From: Algoriphagus aquimarinus
Lineage (GTDB): Bacteria > Bacteroidota > Bacteroidia > Cytophagales > Cyclobacteriaceae
Assembly: GCF_900112005.1 (NCBI RefSeq)
Contig: NZ_FOKK01000010.1
Coordinates: 1 to 64,000 of the forward strand
Direction: 5' to 3'
Length of the DNA stretch: 64,000 bases
Shown: positions 45,179 through 54,148 of the stretch, one piece after another
How the letters are laid out: every line of letters starts with the position of its first letter
Numbering within the stretch: the stretch's first letter is position 1
Notes under the pieces: generated by a model
Seen by the model: the letters and a program-made list of their open reading frames with translations, nothing else
Told to the model about the DNA's origin: nothing
Database searches by the model: none
Translations under genes and position numbers: made by a program

Positions 45179-47920
45179 ATGAATAACCTGAAAATAGCTG
45201 GCTTTCTCACCTTTGCCGTAATCATTGCCATTGCTGGCTTTATGATTTTTGGTCAGGAAAAAGAAGTAGATTTCAGCACGCAGATCAAACCCATTCTGAA
45301 TAAAAACTGCATCTCCTGCCACGGAGGAGTGAAAAAGAGCGGGGGCTTCTCTGTGCTTTTCGAAGAAGAAGCTTTTGCAAATACTAAGTCAGGTCATCCT
45401 GCAATAATCCCTGGCGACCCAAATGGCAGTGAGATGATTCGACGCCTGACCGCTACTGATCCTGAAGTAAGAATGCCTTATGAGCGCTCTCCACTTTCTG
45501 AGGAGGAAATTGATCTCTTGAAAACATGGATTAAGCAAGGTGCTAAATGGGGAGAACATTGGGCTTACGACCCTGTACAAGCTCCTGAAACGATAGATCA
45601 AAAAACTAGCGCTGGATTCGCTGCTGACAACAATCCAACATCAACAAATACCATAGATTTTTATGTAGGCAAAAAGCTCGAAGAGCAGGAATTAGCTTTT
45701 TCAAAAGAAGAGCAACCTCTTAAACTCCTTCGAAGAGCTGCACTTGATATCACAGGCTTGCCTCCTACCAGCGAACTAGTAGGACAATTTTCATCAAAGA
45801 AAATCACCTATGAGCAGGCGGTAGATCAGATGTTAGCATCTTCCACTTTCGGAGAAAAATGGGCTACCTGGTGGCTTGATCTTGCGAGATACGCAGATAC
45901 TAAAGGGTACGAACGTGATGTTTCCCGCACCATGTGGCCGTATCGGGATTACGTGATCCGAGCTTTCAATGACGACAAGCCATTTGATGAGTTTACTATC
46001 GAGCAATTGGCTGGCGACTTACTTCCTAATCCGACAGAGGAACAGCTAGCGGCGACAGCTTTCCATCGCAACACCATGAACAATGATGAAGGTGGTACAA
46101 ACGATGAGGAATTCCGTGTAGCGGCTGTTCTCGATCGAGTGGGCACGACCTATGAAGTTTGGCAAAGTACAACCATGGCCTGTGTGCAGTGCCACAGTCA
46201 TCCTTATGATCCGATCAGACATGAGGAATTCTATCAATCGGCTGCTTTTTTCAACAATTCCCGCGATGAAGACACACACGATGAGGAGCCTAGACTGAGG
46301 TTTTATTCCCCAGAGGAGAAAACTGAAATTGAGTCTGTCCTGACTTGGGTCAAAGAAAATGAAAGTGAAAAAGCTGCTGTAGAGCGCAAAAACTTCATGA
46401 CTTTCCTTGAGCCAAAGTACCCTTCGCACAATGCTGTTGACTTCAATAATGCTGAGCTTATTGACACCAAGTGGCTGGGAATTCAGGCAAATGGCTCAGC
46501 TTATCTCAGAAAAGTAGATACTCGCGGCTCTGATCAGATGCTGATGTACTATGGCTCTGGACTTGATGGTAGTAAGATGACTATCCGAAAAGGAGGTCCT
46601 GAAGGAGAAGTTCTCGCTGAATTCCCTATTAATAAAACCAAAGGAGACATCATCCGAGCAATTCCTATTAAGCCCACATCAGGTCATGTAGATCTTTACT
46701 TAGAGGTCAAAAACTCAGGAGTAAAGTCCGATCAAAACGCAGCGAAATTTGTATGGTTTGCCTTTGTTCCTTCACTTGCTGGAAAGGACAAACCAGGCTT
46801 CAAAGATGTCCAGAGTTCATGGGAAACAGCTTTGAACTTCAGAGGAACTAAGCTTCCTATCCTAATCGAAAATCCAAGCTACATGGCCCGGGAGACTCGC
46901 GTATTTGAGCGAGGGAACTGGATGACTTTAGGAGAAAAAGTAAATCCAGAAATACCGAAAACATTGAACAACTGGAATTCAGAATGGCCTGCAAACCGCT
47001 TAGGTTTTGCCTATTGGCTCACTGATAAGCAGAACCCTCTAACTTCGAGAACCTTAGTAAACCGAGTTTGGGATCAGCTTTTTGGTCGAGGAATAGTAAG
47101 TTCGCTGGAAGATATGGGCACACAGTCTGATCCTCCCTCTCATCCTGAATTGCTCGATTACTTAGCTTGGAAAACCATGAATGACTACGATTGGAGCATG
47201 AAAAGCTTGATTCGGGAAATTGTCACTTCTGCCACCTACAAACAATCTTCAGCTATTTCGTCGGAGCTTTACCAGAAAGACCCACAAAATAAATGGTATG
47301 CTCGTGGTCCAAGATTTAGATTGAGCGCTGAGCAAGTTCGGGATCAGGCATTAGCTGTGGCAGGATTGCTCAGCGATAAAATGTATGGACCTGGAGTAAA
47401 ACCACATCAACCAGAGGGTATTTGGGAAACAGTTTACAATGGTGATTCTTGGAACGAAAGTAAAGGCGAGGATGCGCACAGACGTGGCATTTACACGTTT
47501 TTGAAACGTACTAGCCCATATCCTTCCTTCATTTCTTTTGATGCAGCCAGTCGAGAAGTTTGCCTGAGCAGAAGAATAGTAACGAACACCCCACTTCAAG
47601 CTTTGGTCACGCTAAACGATCCAGTCTATCTGGAAGCGGCTTATTATTTGGCAGAGGATATGATCAAACAGGACGCTTCAAAACCGGAGAAAGGTATTGC
47701 TTACGGCTATCAAAAACTTGTGCTAAACCCTATTTCGGAGATGAAGCTAAAAACACTTTCCACACTCTATGATGGTGCATTAGCCGAATACAAAAGCAAA
47801 CCTGAATCACTGCAGGCCTTCTTTACCATCAAAGATAAATCAACAAATCCTGAGCAAGCTGCGATGTCTGTCGTAGCCAATGCCCTGCTGAATATGGACG
47901 AATTTTTAACCAAACCCTGA
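45179..47920 (+). CDS. Planctomycete-type cytochrome c protein with DUF1549 and DUF1553 domains
   Basis: 913 residues. An N-terminal signal or anchor (FLTFAVIIAIAGFMIFG) leads to a PSCyt1 haem domain with CISCH at 44-48. DUF1549 (~145-360) holds a second CxxCH, CVQCHSHPYDPI near 335. A beta-sandwich stretch follows (~440-540), then DUF1553/PSD1 (~590-870; NRVWDQLFGRGIVSSLEDMG, AEQVRDQALAVAGLLS, SRRIVTNTPLQALVTLNDP). Such proteins are abundant in Planctomycetes and tied to oxidation or breakdown of complex sugars; the precise reaction is unknown. First gene of a four-gene operon; ATG 45179 chosen over TTG 45173. Confidence 0.93.
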   Translation: MNNLKIAGFLTFAVIIAIAGFMIFGQEKEVDFSTQIKPILNKNCISCHGGVKKSGGFSVLFEEEAFANTKSGHPAIIPGDPNGSEMIRRLTATDPEVRMPYERSPLSEEEIDLLKTWIKQGAKWGEHWAYDPVQAPETIDQKTSAGFAADNNPTSTNTIDFYVGKKLEEQELAFSKEEQPLKLLRRAALDITGLPPTSELVGQFSSKKITYEQAVDQMLASSTFGEKWATWWLDLARYADTKGYERDVSRTMWPYRDYVIRAFNDDKPFDEFTIEQLAGDLLPNPTEEQLAATAFHRNTMNNDEGGTNDEEFRVAAVLDRVGTTYEVWQSTTMACVQCHSHPYDPIRHEEFYQSAAFFNNSRDEDTHDEEPRLRFYSPEEKTEIESVLTWVKENESEKAAVERKNFMTFLEPKYPSHNAVDFNNAELIDTKWLGIQANGSAYLRKVDTRGSDQMLMYYGSGLDGSKMTIRKGGPEGEVLAEFPINKTKGDIIRAIPIKPTSGHVDLYLEVKNSGVKSDQNAAKFVWFAFVPSLAGKDKPGFKDVQSSWETALNFRGTKLPILIENPSYMARETRVFERGNWMTLGEKVNPEIPKTLNNWNSEWPANRLGFAYWLTDKQNPLTSRTLVNRVWDQLFGRGIVSSLEDMGTQSDPPSHPELLDYLAWKTMNDYDWSMKSLIREIVTSATYKQSSAISSELYQKDPQNKWYARGPRFRLSAEQVRDQALAVAGLLSDKMYGPGVKPHQPEGIWETVYNGDSWNESKGEDAHRRGIYTFLKRTSPYPSFISFDAASREVCLSRRIVTNTPLQALVTLNDPVYLEAAYYLAEDMIKQDASKPEKGIAYGYQKLVLNPISEMKLKTLSTLYDGALAEYKSKPESLQAFFTIKDKSTNPEQAAMSVVANALLNMDEFLTKP

Positions 47921-47921
47921 T

Positions 47922-49427
47922 ATGCAAAGTCTCGATAGAATGCTCGCTGAGTTTGCGCAGCAAAAGTTGGAAAAGCAAACAAGAAGACATTTCCTGATGG
48001 ATTGTGTGGCCAAAGTAGGTGGTCTCGCAATGGCTCCCCTTATGTTTGGTTGCAACCCAGGTTCTTCAGCAGGATCGGCAGGACTCAATCTAAGTCAGCG
48101 CGATTTGAATCCGCTTTCTCCTTTGCCACCGCCTTTTGGCGCCAAAGCAAAGTCAATCATATACCTCCACATGGCTGGCGCGCCATCTCAGTTAGAGCTT
48201 TTTGACTATAAACCTGAGTTGGCAAAGTATCACAATCAGCCATGTCCACAGTCATTATTGGAAGGAAAGAAATTTGCCTTCATTCGTGGAACGCCTAATC
48301 TCCTGGGTCCACAAGCCAACTTTTCTCAACATGGAAAGTCGGGTGCATGGATATCAGATTACATGCCCCATTTTCAAAAAATGGCAGATGATGTTTCCTT
48401 TTTGAAAGCAGTTCATACTGATCAATTCAATCATGGACCTGCGCAGCTTTTGATGCAAACAGGAAGTGCAAGGCTTGGTCGTCCTAGCTTAGGAAGCTGG
48501 GTGACATATGGGCTGGGCACAGAAAACCAAAATCTCCCGGGCTTCGTCGTGCTTACATCTGGAGGCAAAACACCTGATGCTGGCAAAAGCGTCTGGGGAT
48601 CCGGATTTTTGCCATCCGTATATCAAGGCGTGCAGTGTAGATCGAAAGGAGATCCGGTTTTATACTTGGATGATCCAGAAGGAATGTCCAGAAACTTGAA
48701 GAAAAACGTCATTGACGCAATCAATACGGTAAACAAGGAGGAGTTTGACGCTTATGGTGATCCTGAGATTCTCGCCAGAATCAATCAATACGAAATGGCC
48801 TATCGAATGCAAATCGAAGTGCCGGAAGTCATGAACATCAACGATGAACCAAAAGCGGTTCATGAGTTATATGGTACAAATCCAGGCACAGAATCCTTTG
48901 CAAACAACTGCCTACTCGCTAGAAAATTGGTGGAAAAAGGAGTTCGATTTGTTCAATTGTATGATTGGGGCTGGGATACGCACGGAACTTCGCACGATGG
49001 ATCGATTGATATGGGACTTCGAAATAAATGCCGTGAAATGGACAGACCAGTTTCCGCATTGCTACTCGATTTGAAACAAAGAGGAATGCTTGAAGACACG
49101 TTGGTAGTCTGGGGTGGCGAATTCGGAAGAACGCCTATGCAGGAAAATAGAGAAGGCAAAACCCAAAGTTTCCTTGGCAGAGATCATCATGGAGATGCCT
49201 TTACTATGTGGATGGCCGGTGGCGGCATCAAGCCTGGAGTCACCCATGGCAAAACGGATGATTTCGGATTCTCAGGAATAGAGGACAAAGTTTCTGTCCA
49301 TGACATTCATGCTACTATCCTTCATTTGATGGGTTTTGATCATGAAAAGTTCACCTATGATTTCCAAGGACGTCCCTTCCGATTGACGGATGTGGAAGGT
49401 GAATTGATCAATAAAATATTAGCTTAA
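47922..49427 (+). CDS. DUF1501 protein (sulfatase-superfamily fold)
   Basis: 501 residues. A twin-arginine-like start (RRHFLMDCVAKVGGLA, 21-36) leads to a possible lipobox (LMFGCNP, Cys44). The DUF1501 core includes SIIYLHMAGAPSQLELFD, VKAVHTDQFNHGP-like segment (FLKAVHTDQFNHGPAQ), DWGWDTHG and WGGEFGRTPMQEN, with His and Asp residues placed as in alkaline-phosphatase/sulfatase metal sites. Function is unproven. It starts 1 bp after the DUF1549/1553 gene, its near-constant genomic partner, implying the two act together in the periplasm. Confidence 0.93.
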   Translation: MQSLDRMLAEFAQQKLEKQTRRHFLMDCVAKVGGLAMAPLMFGCNPGSSAGSAGLNLSQRDLNPLSPLPPPFGAKAKSIIYLHMAGAPSQLELFDYKPELAKYHNQPCPQSLLEGKKFAFIRGTPNLLGPQANFSQHGKSGAWISDYMPHFQKMADDVSFLKAVHTDQFNHGPAQLLMQTGSARLGRPSLGSWVTYGLGTENQNLPGFVVLTSGGKTPDAGKSVWGSGFLPSVYQGVQCRSKGDPVLYLDDPEGMSRNLKKNVIDAINTVNKEEFDAYGDPEILARINQYEMAYRMQIEVPEVMNINDEPKAVHELYGTNPGTESFANNCLLARKLVEKGVRFVQLYDWGWDTHGTSHDGSIDMGLRNKCREMDRPVSALLLDLKQRGMLEDTLVVWGGEFGRTPMQENREGKTQSFLGRDHHGDAFTMWMAGGGIKPGVTHGKTDDFGFSGIEDKVSVHDIHATILHLMGFDHEKFTYDFQGRPFRLTDVEGELINKILA

Positions 49428-49434
49428 GACCTGC

Positions 49435-50307
49435 ATGTTTACTCGAATCACCCTTCTTGCTTTTCTTTTTATTTTCTTTCTTTCTCCAGTTTTTGCACAG
49501 CAGCAACTCCTTTTCTTTCAAACTGATTGGGGGAATAACCTATCCATGGATGAGTTTTTAAAACGCACCAAAAACGATGGCTATAATGGAATTGAAACTT
49601 GGTTCCCATTCTCCCAGGATGTTCAAAATGAGCTGAAAGCGGGTTTAGAAAAATACGACTTGAAAGTTATTTTCCTTCATGGAACAAACAAAGGACTTCC
49701 CTATGCAGAAGCGCTTAAGGTCTATGAAGAAAACCTGCAAAAAATAATTACCTGGAATCCAGTTAAGATCAATTCCCATACAGGTTCGGATTATTGGACT
49801 TTGGAAGAAAACAAAGCTTTCATAGATATTACTACAATAGCCAGCAAAGAATCAGGGATCCCGATTGTACATGAGACACATCGAAGCAGATTTTCATTCA
49901 ACGTCCCACTTACAGTAGAGATGATGAACCTGGCGCCCGAGTTACGATTAAACCTTGACATCAGTCATTGGATGGTAGTTCATGAGCGGTTGATAGACTT
50001 AAAGGATCCTTTACTGCAGCAAATCTTACCACGTGTAGATCACATTCACGCCAGAGTTGGTTTTGCCGAAGGCCCTCAAGTAAATAATCCTGCTGCTCCA
50101 GAATGGAAATCAGCATTGGACACACATTTGGACATCTGGGAGCATATCATCCGAAATTCCGGACAGGAAGTCTATACAATCACAACAGAATTTGGGCCTC
50201 CGCCATACTTGCCCACGGTGCCTTTTTCCAATGTCCCCATCGCTGATCAATGGGAAGCGAATGTTTTTATCATGAAAGCCATTAAAGCCCGATTCGCAAA
50301 TGATTGA
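49435..50307 (+). CDS. Exported sugar phosphate isomerase/epimerase-like TIM barrel
   Basis: 290 residues with a signal peptide (LAFLFIFFLSPVFAQ). TIM-barrel features: DGYNGIETWFPF, KVIFLHGTNK, INSHTGSDYW, IPIVHETHRSRFS, LNLDISHWMVVHE and DHIHARVGFAEGPQ, with His/Glu/Asp residues consistent with a divalent metal site. Being exported and inside the cytochrome c/DUF1501 operon, it probably isomerises or cleaves an oxidised sugar in the periplasm. It starts 7 bp after DUF1501 and overlaps the next gene by 8 bp. Confidence 0.9.
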   Translation: MFTRITLLAFLFIFFLSPVFAQQQLLFFQTDWGNNLSMDEFLKRTKNDGYNGIETWFPFSQDVQNELKAGLEKYDLKVIFLHGTNKGLPYAEALKVYEENLQKIITWNPVKINSHTGSDYWTLEENKAFIDITTIASKESGIPIVHETHRSRFSFNVPLTVEMMNLAPELRLNLDISHWMVVHERLIDLKDPLLQQILPRVDHIHARVGFAEGPQVNNPAAPEWKSALDTHLDIWEHIIRNSGQEVYTITTEFGPPPYLPTVPFSNVPIADQWEANVFIMKAIKARFAND

Positions 50308-51682
50308 TTTTATCTTGCCCCTGTTTGGGCGATTTCATCCGATCTTGGTTCACTTACCGATTGGTTTCTTAGTGTTTGGAGTAATCCTTATTTTCTGGTT
50401 TGGAAAGAAGTACAGCGCTTATGCACCCGTAATAGAATTAGCCTTCTTGTTCGGTGGGGTTTCGGCTTTGGCGGCAAGTATTAGCGGTTTTCTACACTAT
50501 CAAAACGAAGGCTATGGCTGGGACACAGTCAAGTTTCACCTTATTTTAGGCATACTCACTACCCTCCTCGCTTTTGGTCTATGGTATCATTTGAAAAAGG
50601 CTGCAGCTACCCCAACACAGTTAAAGATCAAGGGAGCTAGTCTTTTGATGCTATTAACTATTACAGGACACTTGGGCGGGAATATCACACATGGAGATGA
50701 TTACTTCACAGAAGTACTACCTCCAGCCTTACAATCACTTTTAGGCGGTGGAAATAGCATAGCCAAGCCACTTGAACTTCCTGCTGACAACTGGGAGGAA
50801 GTGGAATTCTACACTGGCGCGATACAGCCTATTTTGGATCAGAATTGCAAAAGTTGCCACAATCCTAACAAACTAAAAGGGGAATTGGATCTGAGTTCTT
50901 TCAAGGGCATACATAAAGGTGGTGAAGATGGAGCAATTCTGGAAGGAGAAAATGCAGAGAAAAGCGCTCTTTATTCCCGATTGATTTTACCAGAAGATCA
51001 TGATGATCATATGCCTCCAAAGGATAAGCGTCAGCCTAGAAAAGAGGAAATAGAATTGATCAAAGCCTGGATTGAATCGGGATCTTCCGAAAAAACTAAG
51101 CTTGGCGATGCAGCCTTACATGTAAGTTTGGTGGAGCCATTTTTCAAGAAGAATGAGATCCCTTTTTATCCAATTGTGGATGTTCCTGCCCTTGGACAAG
51201 ATTCTATTTCCAAGCTGAGAAAAGAGGGATTTTTTGCTGAAATAGTGAAGAAAGACTCCCCATTGCTGAAGGTCAGTTGCATCAACTTTCCAGCATTTTC
51301 GGATTCAGACTGGCATTTACTGCGCTCCGCACAAGATCAGATCGTTTACTTAGATTTGACTGGGACGGCAATTACTGATGCTCTTTTAGACCAAATAGCT
51401 CTGCTTCCTAACCTAACCGTTTTGAAGCTTAATCAGACAGCTATCGAAGGTTCTGGATTGGATAAATTGGCTGAAAACAAAAACTTAAAACTGCTCTATA
51501 TCAATGACACCGAGGTCGGTTTTGATAAGCTAGGTGCACTTGATGGCCACCCAACATTAGAAAAAATATTCGCTTTTAACACAGCCGCAGCTAATTCGGG
51601 CAACTCTTCTCAGTTTAGCTTTCACATGGAAACAGGGAATCTGAGCTTGCCACCATTGGCGACGGATACCATAGTATATTGA
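50300..51682 (+). CDS. DUF2231 membrane protein with cytochrome c and leucine-rich-repeat-like regions
   Basis: 460 residues. An N-terminal DUF2231-type membrane domain with about four helices (FHPILVHLPIGFLVFGVILI, HLILGILTTLLAFGLWYHL) is followed by a PSCyt1 haem domain with CKSCH near 183-187 and MPPKDKRQP. The last ~110 residues form short leucine-rich repeats (LLPNLTVLKLNQTAI, NKNLKLLYINDTEV). It would be the inner-membrane electron acceptor for the exported partners upstream, which is an inference from domains and operon position. It overlaps the preceding gene by 8 bp. Confidence 0.9.
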   Translation: MIDFILPLFGRFHPILVHLPIGFLVFGVILIFWFGKKYSAYAPVIELAFLFGGVSALAASISGFLHYQNEGYGWDTVKFHLILGILTTLLAFGLWYHLKKAAATPTQLKIKGASLLMLLTITGHLGGNITHGDDYFTEVLPPALQSLLGGGNSIAKPLELPADNWEEVEFYTGAIQPILDQNCKSCHNPNKLKGELDLSSFKGIHKGGEDGAILEGENAEKSALYSRLILPEDHDDHMPPKDKRQPRKEEIELIKAWIESGSSEKTKLGDAALHVSLVEPFFKKNEIPFYPIVDVPALGQDSISKLRKEGFFAEIVKKDSPLLKVSCINFPAFSDSDWHLLRSAQDQIVYLDLTGTAITDALLDQIALLPNLTVLKLNQTAIEGSGLDKLAENKNLKLLYINDTEVGFDKLGALDGHPTLEKIFAFNTAAANSGNSSQFSFHMETGNLSLPPLATDTIVY

Positions 51683-51690
51683 AAAGCAAC

Positions 51691-51844
51691 TCTCCCGCAA
51701 AGGCGCTACGGCGCAATTTATTTTATTGACACTTCAATATTAGAAGAATCTATAGCCGAATTTAAATTCTCCTAATTGAGGTTTTGAATAGCAAAACTCA
51801 AACAGCGATTATAAAAACCTTGCGCCTTTGCGCCGTAGAGGGAG
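51691..51844. repeat. Long imperfect inverted repeat
   Basis: Arms tctcccgcaaaggcgctacg (51691 onward) and tgcgcctttgcgccgtagag (ending 51844) are related, shuffled inverted copies about 100 bp apart, between converging genes. A similar aggcgcaaaggcgcaa motif occurs near 60768. Confidence 0.65.
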
Positions 51845-51863
51845 ACAAAAACTCGCTAACGCC

Positions 51864-52217
51864 TTAACTCAGATGCCCCTCAATCACTTCCTCATTAAAA
51901 CCCAAGCTCAAACTCCCATCTTTGTAAACAATCACTGGACGCTTGATCATGCTTGAGTTCTCTTCCAGAATTGGGATAGCAGTTTCTTCGTTTTCAAGTG
52001 CTGATTTCTGCTCATCAGACATTTTTCGGTAAGTAGTTCCTTTCTTATTCACCAGAGAAGCAAGATCAGTTTTCTCCAAAAAACCTTCTAAAAGTGCAGC
52101 ATCAGGCTTCTGCTTTTTATAGTCGATGAAGTCATACTTCACTTCTTTTTCCGCTAGGAAATCGAAGGTCTTCTTCATCGTATTGCAATTCTTAATTCCG
52201 TAAACTTTGATAGACAT
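51864..52217 (-). CDS. ArsC/Spx-family reductase-like protein
   Basis: 117 residues of the thioredoxin-fold ArsC family: KVYGIKNCNTMKKTFDFLAE with a single Cys (CNTM) near residue 11, then YDFIDYKKQKP, NKKGTTYRKM and IKRPVIVYKDG. The CNTM form without a second nearby Cys resembles YffB/Spx-like members rather than true arsenate reductases. Role unknown. ATG 52217; it is followed downstream by the inverted repeat at 51691-51844. Confidence 0.88.
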   Translation of the reverse strand: MSIKVYGIKNCNTMKKTFDFLAEKEVKYDFIDYKKQKPDAALLEGFLEKTDLASLVNKKGTTYRKMSDEQKSALENEETAIPILEENSSMIKRPVIVYKDGSLSLGFNEEVIEGHLS

Positions 52218-52239
52218 GAGATTTGTGATTTAAATGTTT

Positions 52240-52390
52240 GTGATTATCCGCAATGATGCCAGTTGCCTTAGATTCTTTGCTTATCTGGTCGGAAGACCGA
52301 TGACCGAAGACCGAAGTGACCTCAATTATAAATTTGAACAAATTCTAGATTGCTTTTCCCTCTTTACTGGTAGAAAAGCGGATATACATA
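52240..52390 (+). repeat. 151-bp direct repeat, copy 1
   Basis: Identical to 57730-57880 except for about two bases. It starts gtgattatccgcaatgatgc, includes cggaagaccgatgaccgaag and ends gcggatatacata. A shorter related piece (gaagacagatgacggacgac) lies at 52448 and another (acggaagacgggagaccgaa) at 55942. A frame of ~50 codons runs through both copies, but they look like a mobile or dispersed non-coding repeat. The remainder of 52218-52609 has no gene. Confidence 0.9.
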
Positions 52391-52609
52391 TAAATGTTTT
52401 GGATTGGAAGCAGATTCTTGTGCTCAATTACTCAGGCTTAAAGGCTGGAAGACAGATGACGGACGACCGAAGCGACCTAACCAAACACCTTCTCTCGTTC
52501 TTTAAGAGCCGAATTTCTTCATTAACAAGAAAATTGTTATCCATTAATGATTTATTTTTTCATCAATTTATTTGCTAAATAGTTAAGGAATTCTCAAACC
52601 TTCAAAACA

Positions 52610-52855
52610 ATGAGCAAATACGAAATCTTCGTTTACTGGAGTGAGCACGATGAGTGCTTTGTGTCAGAAGTCCCTGAACTGCCCTCAATCAAAGCACATG
52701 GTGACAACCAAACAGAGGCATTGGAAAATGCTCAGCAAGCAATTGAACTTTGGGTCAAAGTAACTAAAGAGGATGGGATAAAAATACCAAAACCCAAAGG
52801 CAAGCTAAAATATGCTCAGCTTGACTCTGGATTCTGGATTAATAAAAACCTATAG
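52610..52855 (+). CDS. HicB-like antitoxin family protein, apparently without HicA
   Basis: 81 residues matching the HicB partial-RNase-H fold: YEIFVYWSEHDECFVSEVPE, then a KAHGDNQTEALENAQQAIELW segment. HicB normally neutralises the HicA mRNA interferase encoded just upstream. No HicA-like frame is seen in 52218-52609, where a 151-bp repeat lies instead, and the next gene downstream is convergent hemL (6-bp overlap). It also lacks the C-terminal DNA-binding domain of long HicB proteins. Confidence 0.82.
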   Translation: MSKYEIFVYWSEHDECFVSEVPELPSIKAHGDNQTEALENAQQAIELWVKVTKEDGIKIPKPKGKLKYAQLDSGFWINKNL

Positions 52856-54145
52856 CCCCAATATCTCCACCATCGCCTCTTTATGAGCAACTAAGACCTG
52901 ATCGATCACATCATCTTTCAGCGCTGTAGACAAGAACATACTTTCAAACTGGCTTGGTGCCAAGTAAACTCCACGCTTCAGCATGGCTTGGAAATATTTC
53001 CCAAATAAAGCCGTATCAGAATTCTTTGCAGTTTCAAAGTCAAACACTGGCTTATCAGTGAAAAACAAGGAATACATGCTTCCAATACGGTTGACAGTGT
53101 AATTCAACCCTAGCTCCTGATTGATGCTTTTAATGCCTTCAGTTAACTTCGTTCCGATGTGAGATAGCTCAGCATAGACATTTGGATCTGTATTCAAGTG
53201 ATTCAGCATCGTCAAGCCCGCAGCCATGGCAATTGGATTACCCGAAAGTGTCCCTGCCTGGTAAACTGGGCCTGCGGGAGAAACAAACTCCATGATCTCT
53301 CTCTTTCCTCCATACGCTCCCACTGGCATACCTCCACCGATGATTTTACCCAAAGTTGTCATATCTGGAGTCACTCCAAATACTTCCTGAGCACCGCCTT
53401 TCGCCAAGCGGAAACCTGTCATCACTTCATCGAAAATCAGGAGAATCCCCTCTCTAGTACAGATATCGCGCAATCCTTGTAGGTAACCTTCCTTCGGAAG
53501 ACATAATCCCATATTTCCCGGAACGGGCTCCAGTATCAGAGCCGCAATTTCACCTGAATTTGCAGCCACTAACTCTTCAATCGCTTCAAGATTATTATAC
53601 GGAGCAATCAAGGTATCCTTGGCTGTTCCTTTGGTCACCCCTGGAGAATCAGGATCGCCCATCGTCATCGCACCAGAACCTGCAGCGATCAAAAATGAGT
53701 CACCATGTCCATGGTAATGCCCTTCCATTTTGATAAACTTATCTCGGCCTGTAAAGCCTCTGGCAACGCGTATCGCAGACATTGTCGCTTCGGTACCTGA
53801 ATTCACCATACGGACTTTCTCGATAGAAGGAACCATGCTTACGATCAACTCAGCTATTTCCACTTCACGAGCAGTTGGAGCTCCGAAAGAAGTACCATCT
53901 TCCATCGCTTTGACTACTGCATCCTTTACCTTAGGATGGTTGTGACCAAGGAGCATCGGCCCCCAGCTATTGATTAGTTCGATGAATTGATTTCCATCCT
54001 CATCGTATAGATAGGCGCCATCTGCTTTTTTGATAAAAAGTGGCTCTCCGCCAACAGCTCTAAATGCACGAACAGGCGAATTCACTCCGCCAGGGATGAA
54101 ATTTTGGGCTTTTGCAAAAAGCTCTTTACTCTTAGAAATATTCAT
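52850..54145 (-). CDS. hemL: Glutamate-1-semialdehyde 2,1-aminomutase
   Basis: 431 residues, full length. A PLP enzyme that converts glutamate-1-semialdehyde to 5-aminolevulinate in haem synthesis (C5 route). Motifs: AKNFIPGGVNSPVRAF-like start (AQNFIPGGVNSPVRAF), MVNSGTEATMSAIRVARG, EGHYHGHGDS, LIFDEVMTGFR and the PLP lysine in TLGKIIGGGMPVGAYGG. It starts 3 bp after the stop of the periplasmic-binding-like gene, so they form one operon. ATG 54145. Confidence 0.97.
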   Translation of the reverse strand: MNISKSKELFAKAQNFIPGGVNSPVRAFRAVGGEPLFIKKADGAYLYDEDGNQFIELINSWGPMLLGHNHPKVKDAVVKAMEDGTSFGAPTAREVEIAELIVSMVPSIEKVRMVNSGTEATMSAIRVARGFTGRDKFIKMEGHYHGHGDSFLIAAGSGAMTMGDPDSPGVTKGTAKDTLIAPYNNLEAIEELVAANSGEIAALILEPVPGNMGLCLPKEGYLQGLRDICTREGILLIFDEVMTGFRLAKGGAQEVFGVTPDMTTLGKIIGGGMPVGAYGGKREIMEFVSPAGPVYQAGTLSGNPIAMAAGLTMLNHLNTDPNVYAELSHIGTKLTEGIKSINQELGLNYTVNRIGSMYSLFFTDKPVFDFETAKNSDTALFGKYFQAMLKRGVYLAPSQFESMFLSTALKDDVIDQVLVAHKEAMVEILGL

Positions 54146-54148
54146 TGG

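Noticed and set aside
51864..52217. True arsenate reductase (arsC)
   Set aside because: Only one Cys is visible in a CNTM motif and no ars genes are adjacent, so only a family-level call is made.
52234..52578. Plus-strand reading frame of 114 codons
   Set aside because: Its N-terminal half is the 151-bp dispersed repeat; the other copy (57715-57954) diverges right after the repeat, so the frame is probably fortuitous.
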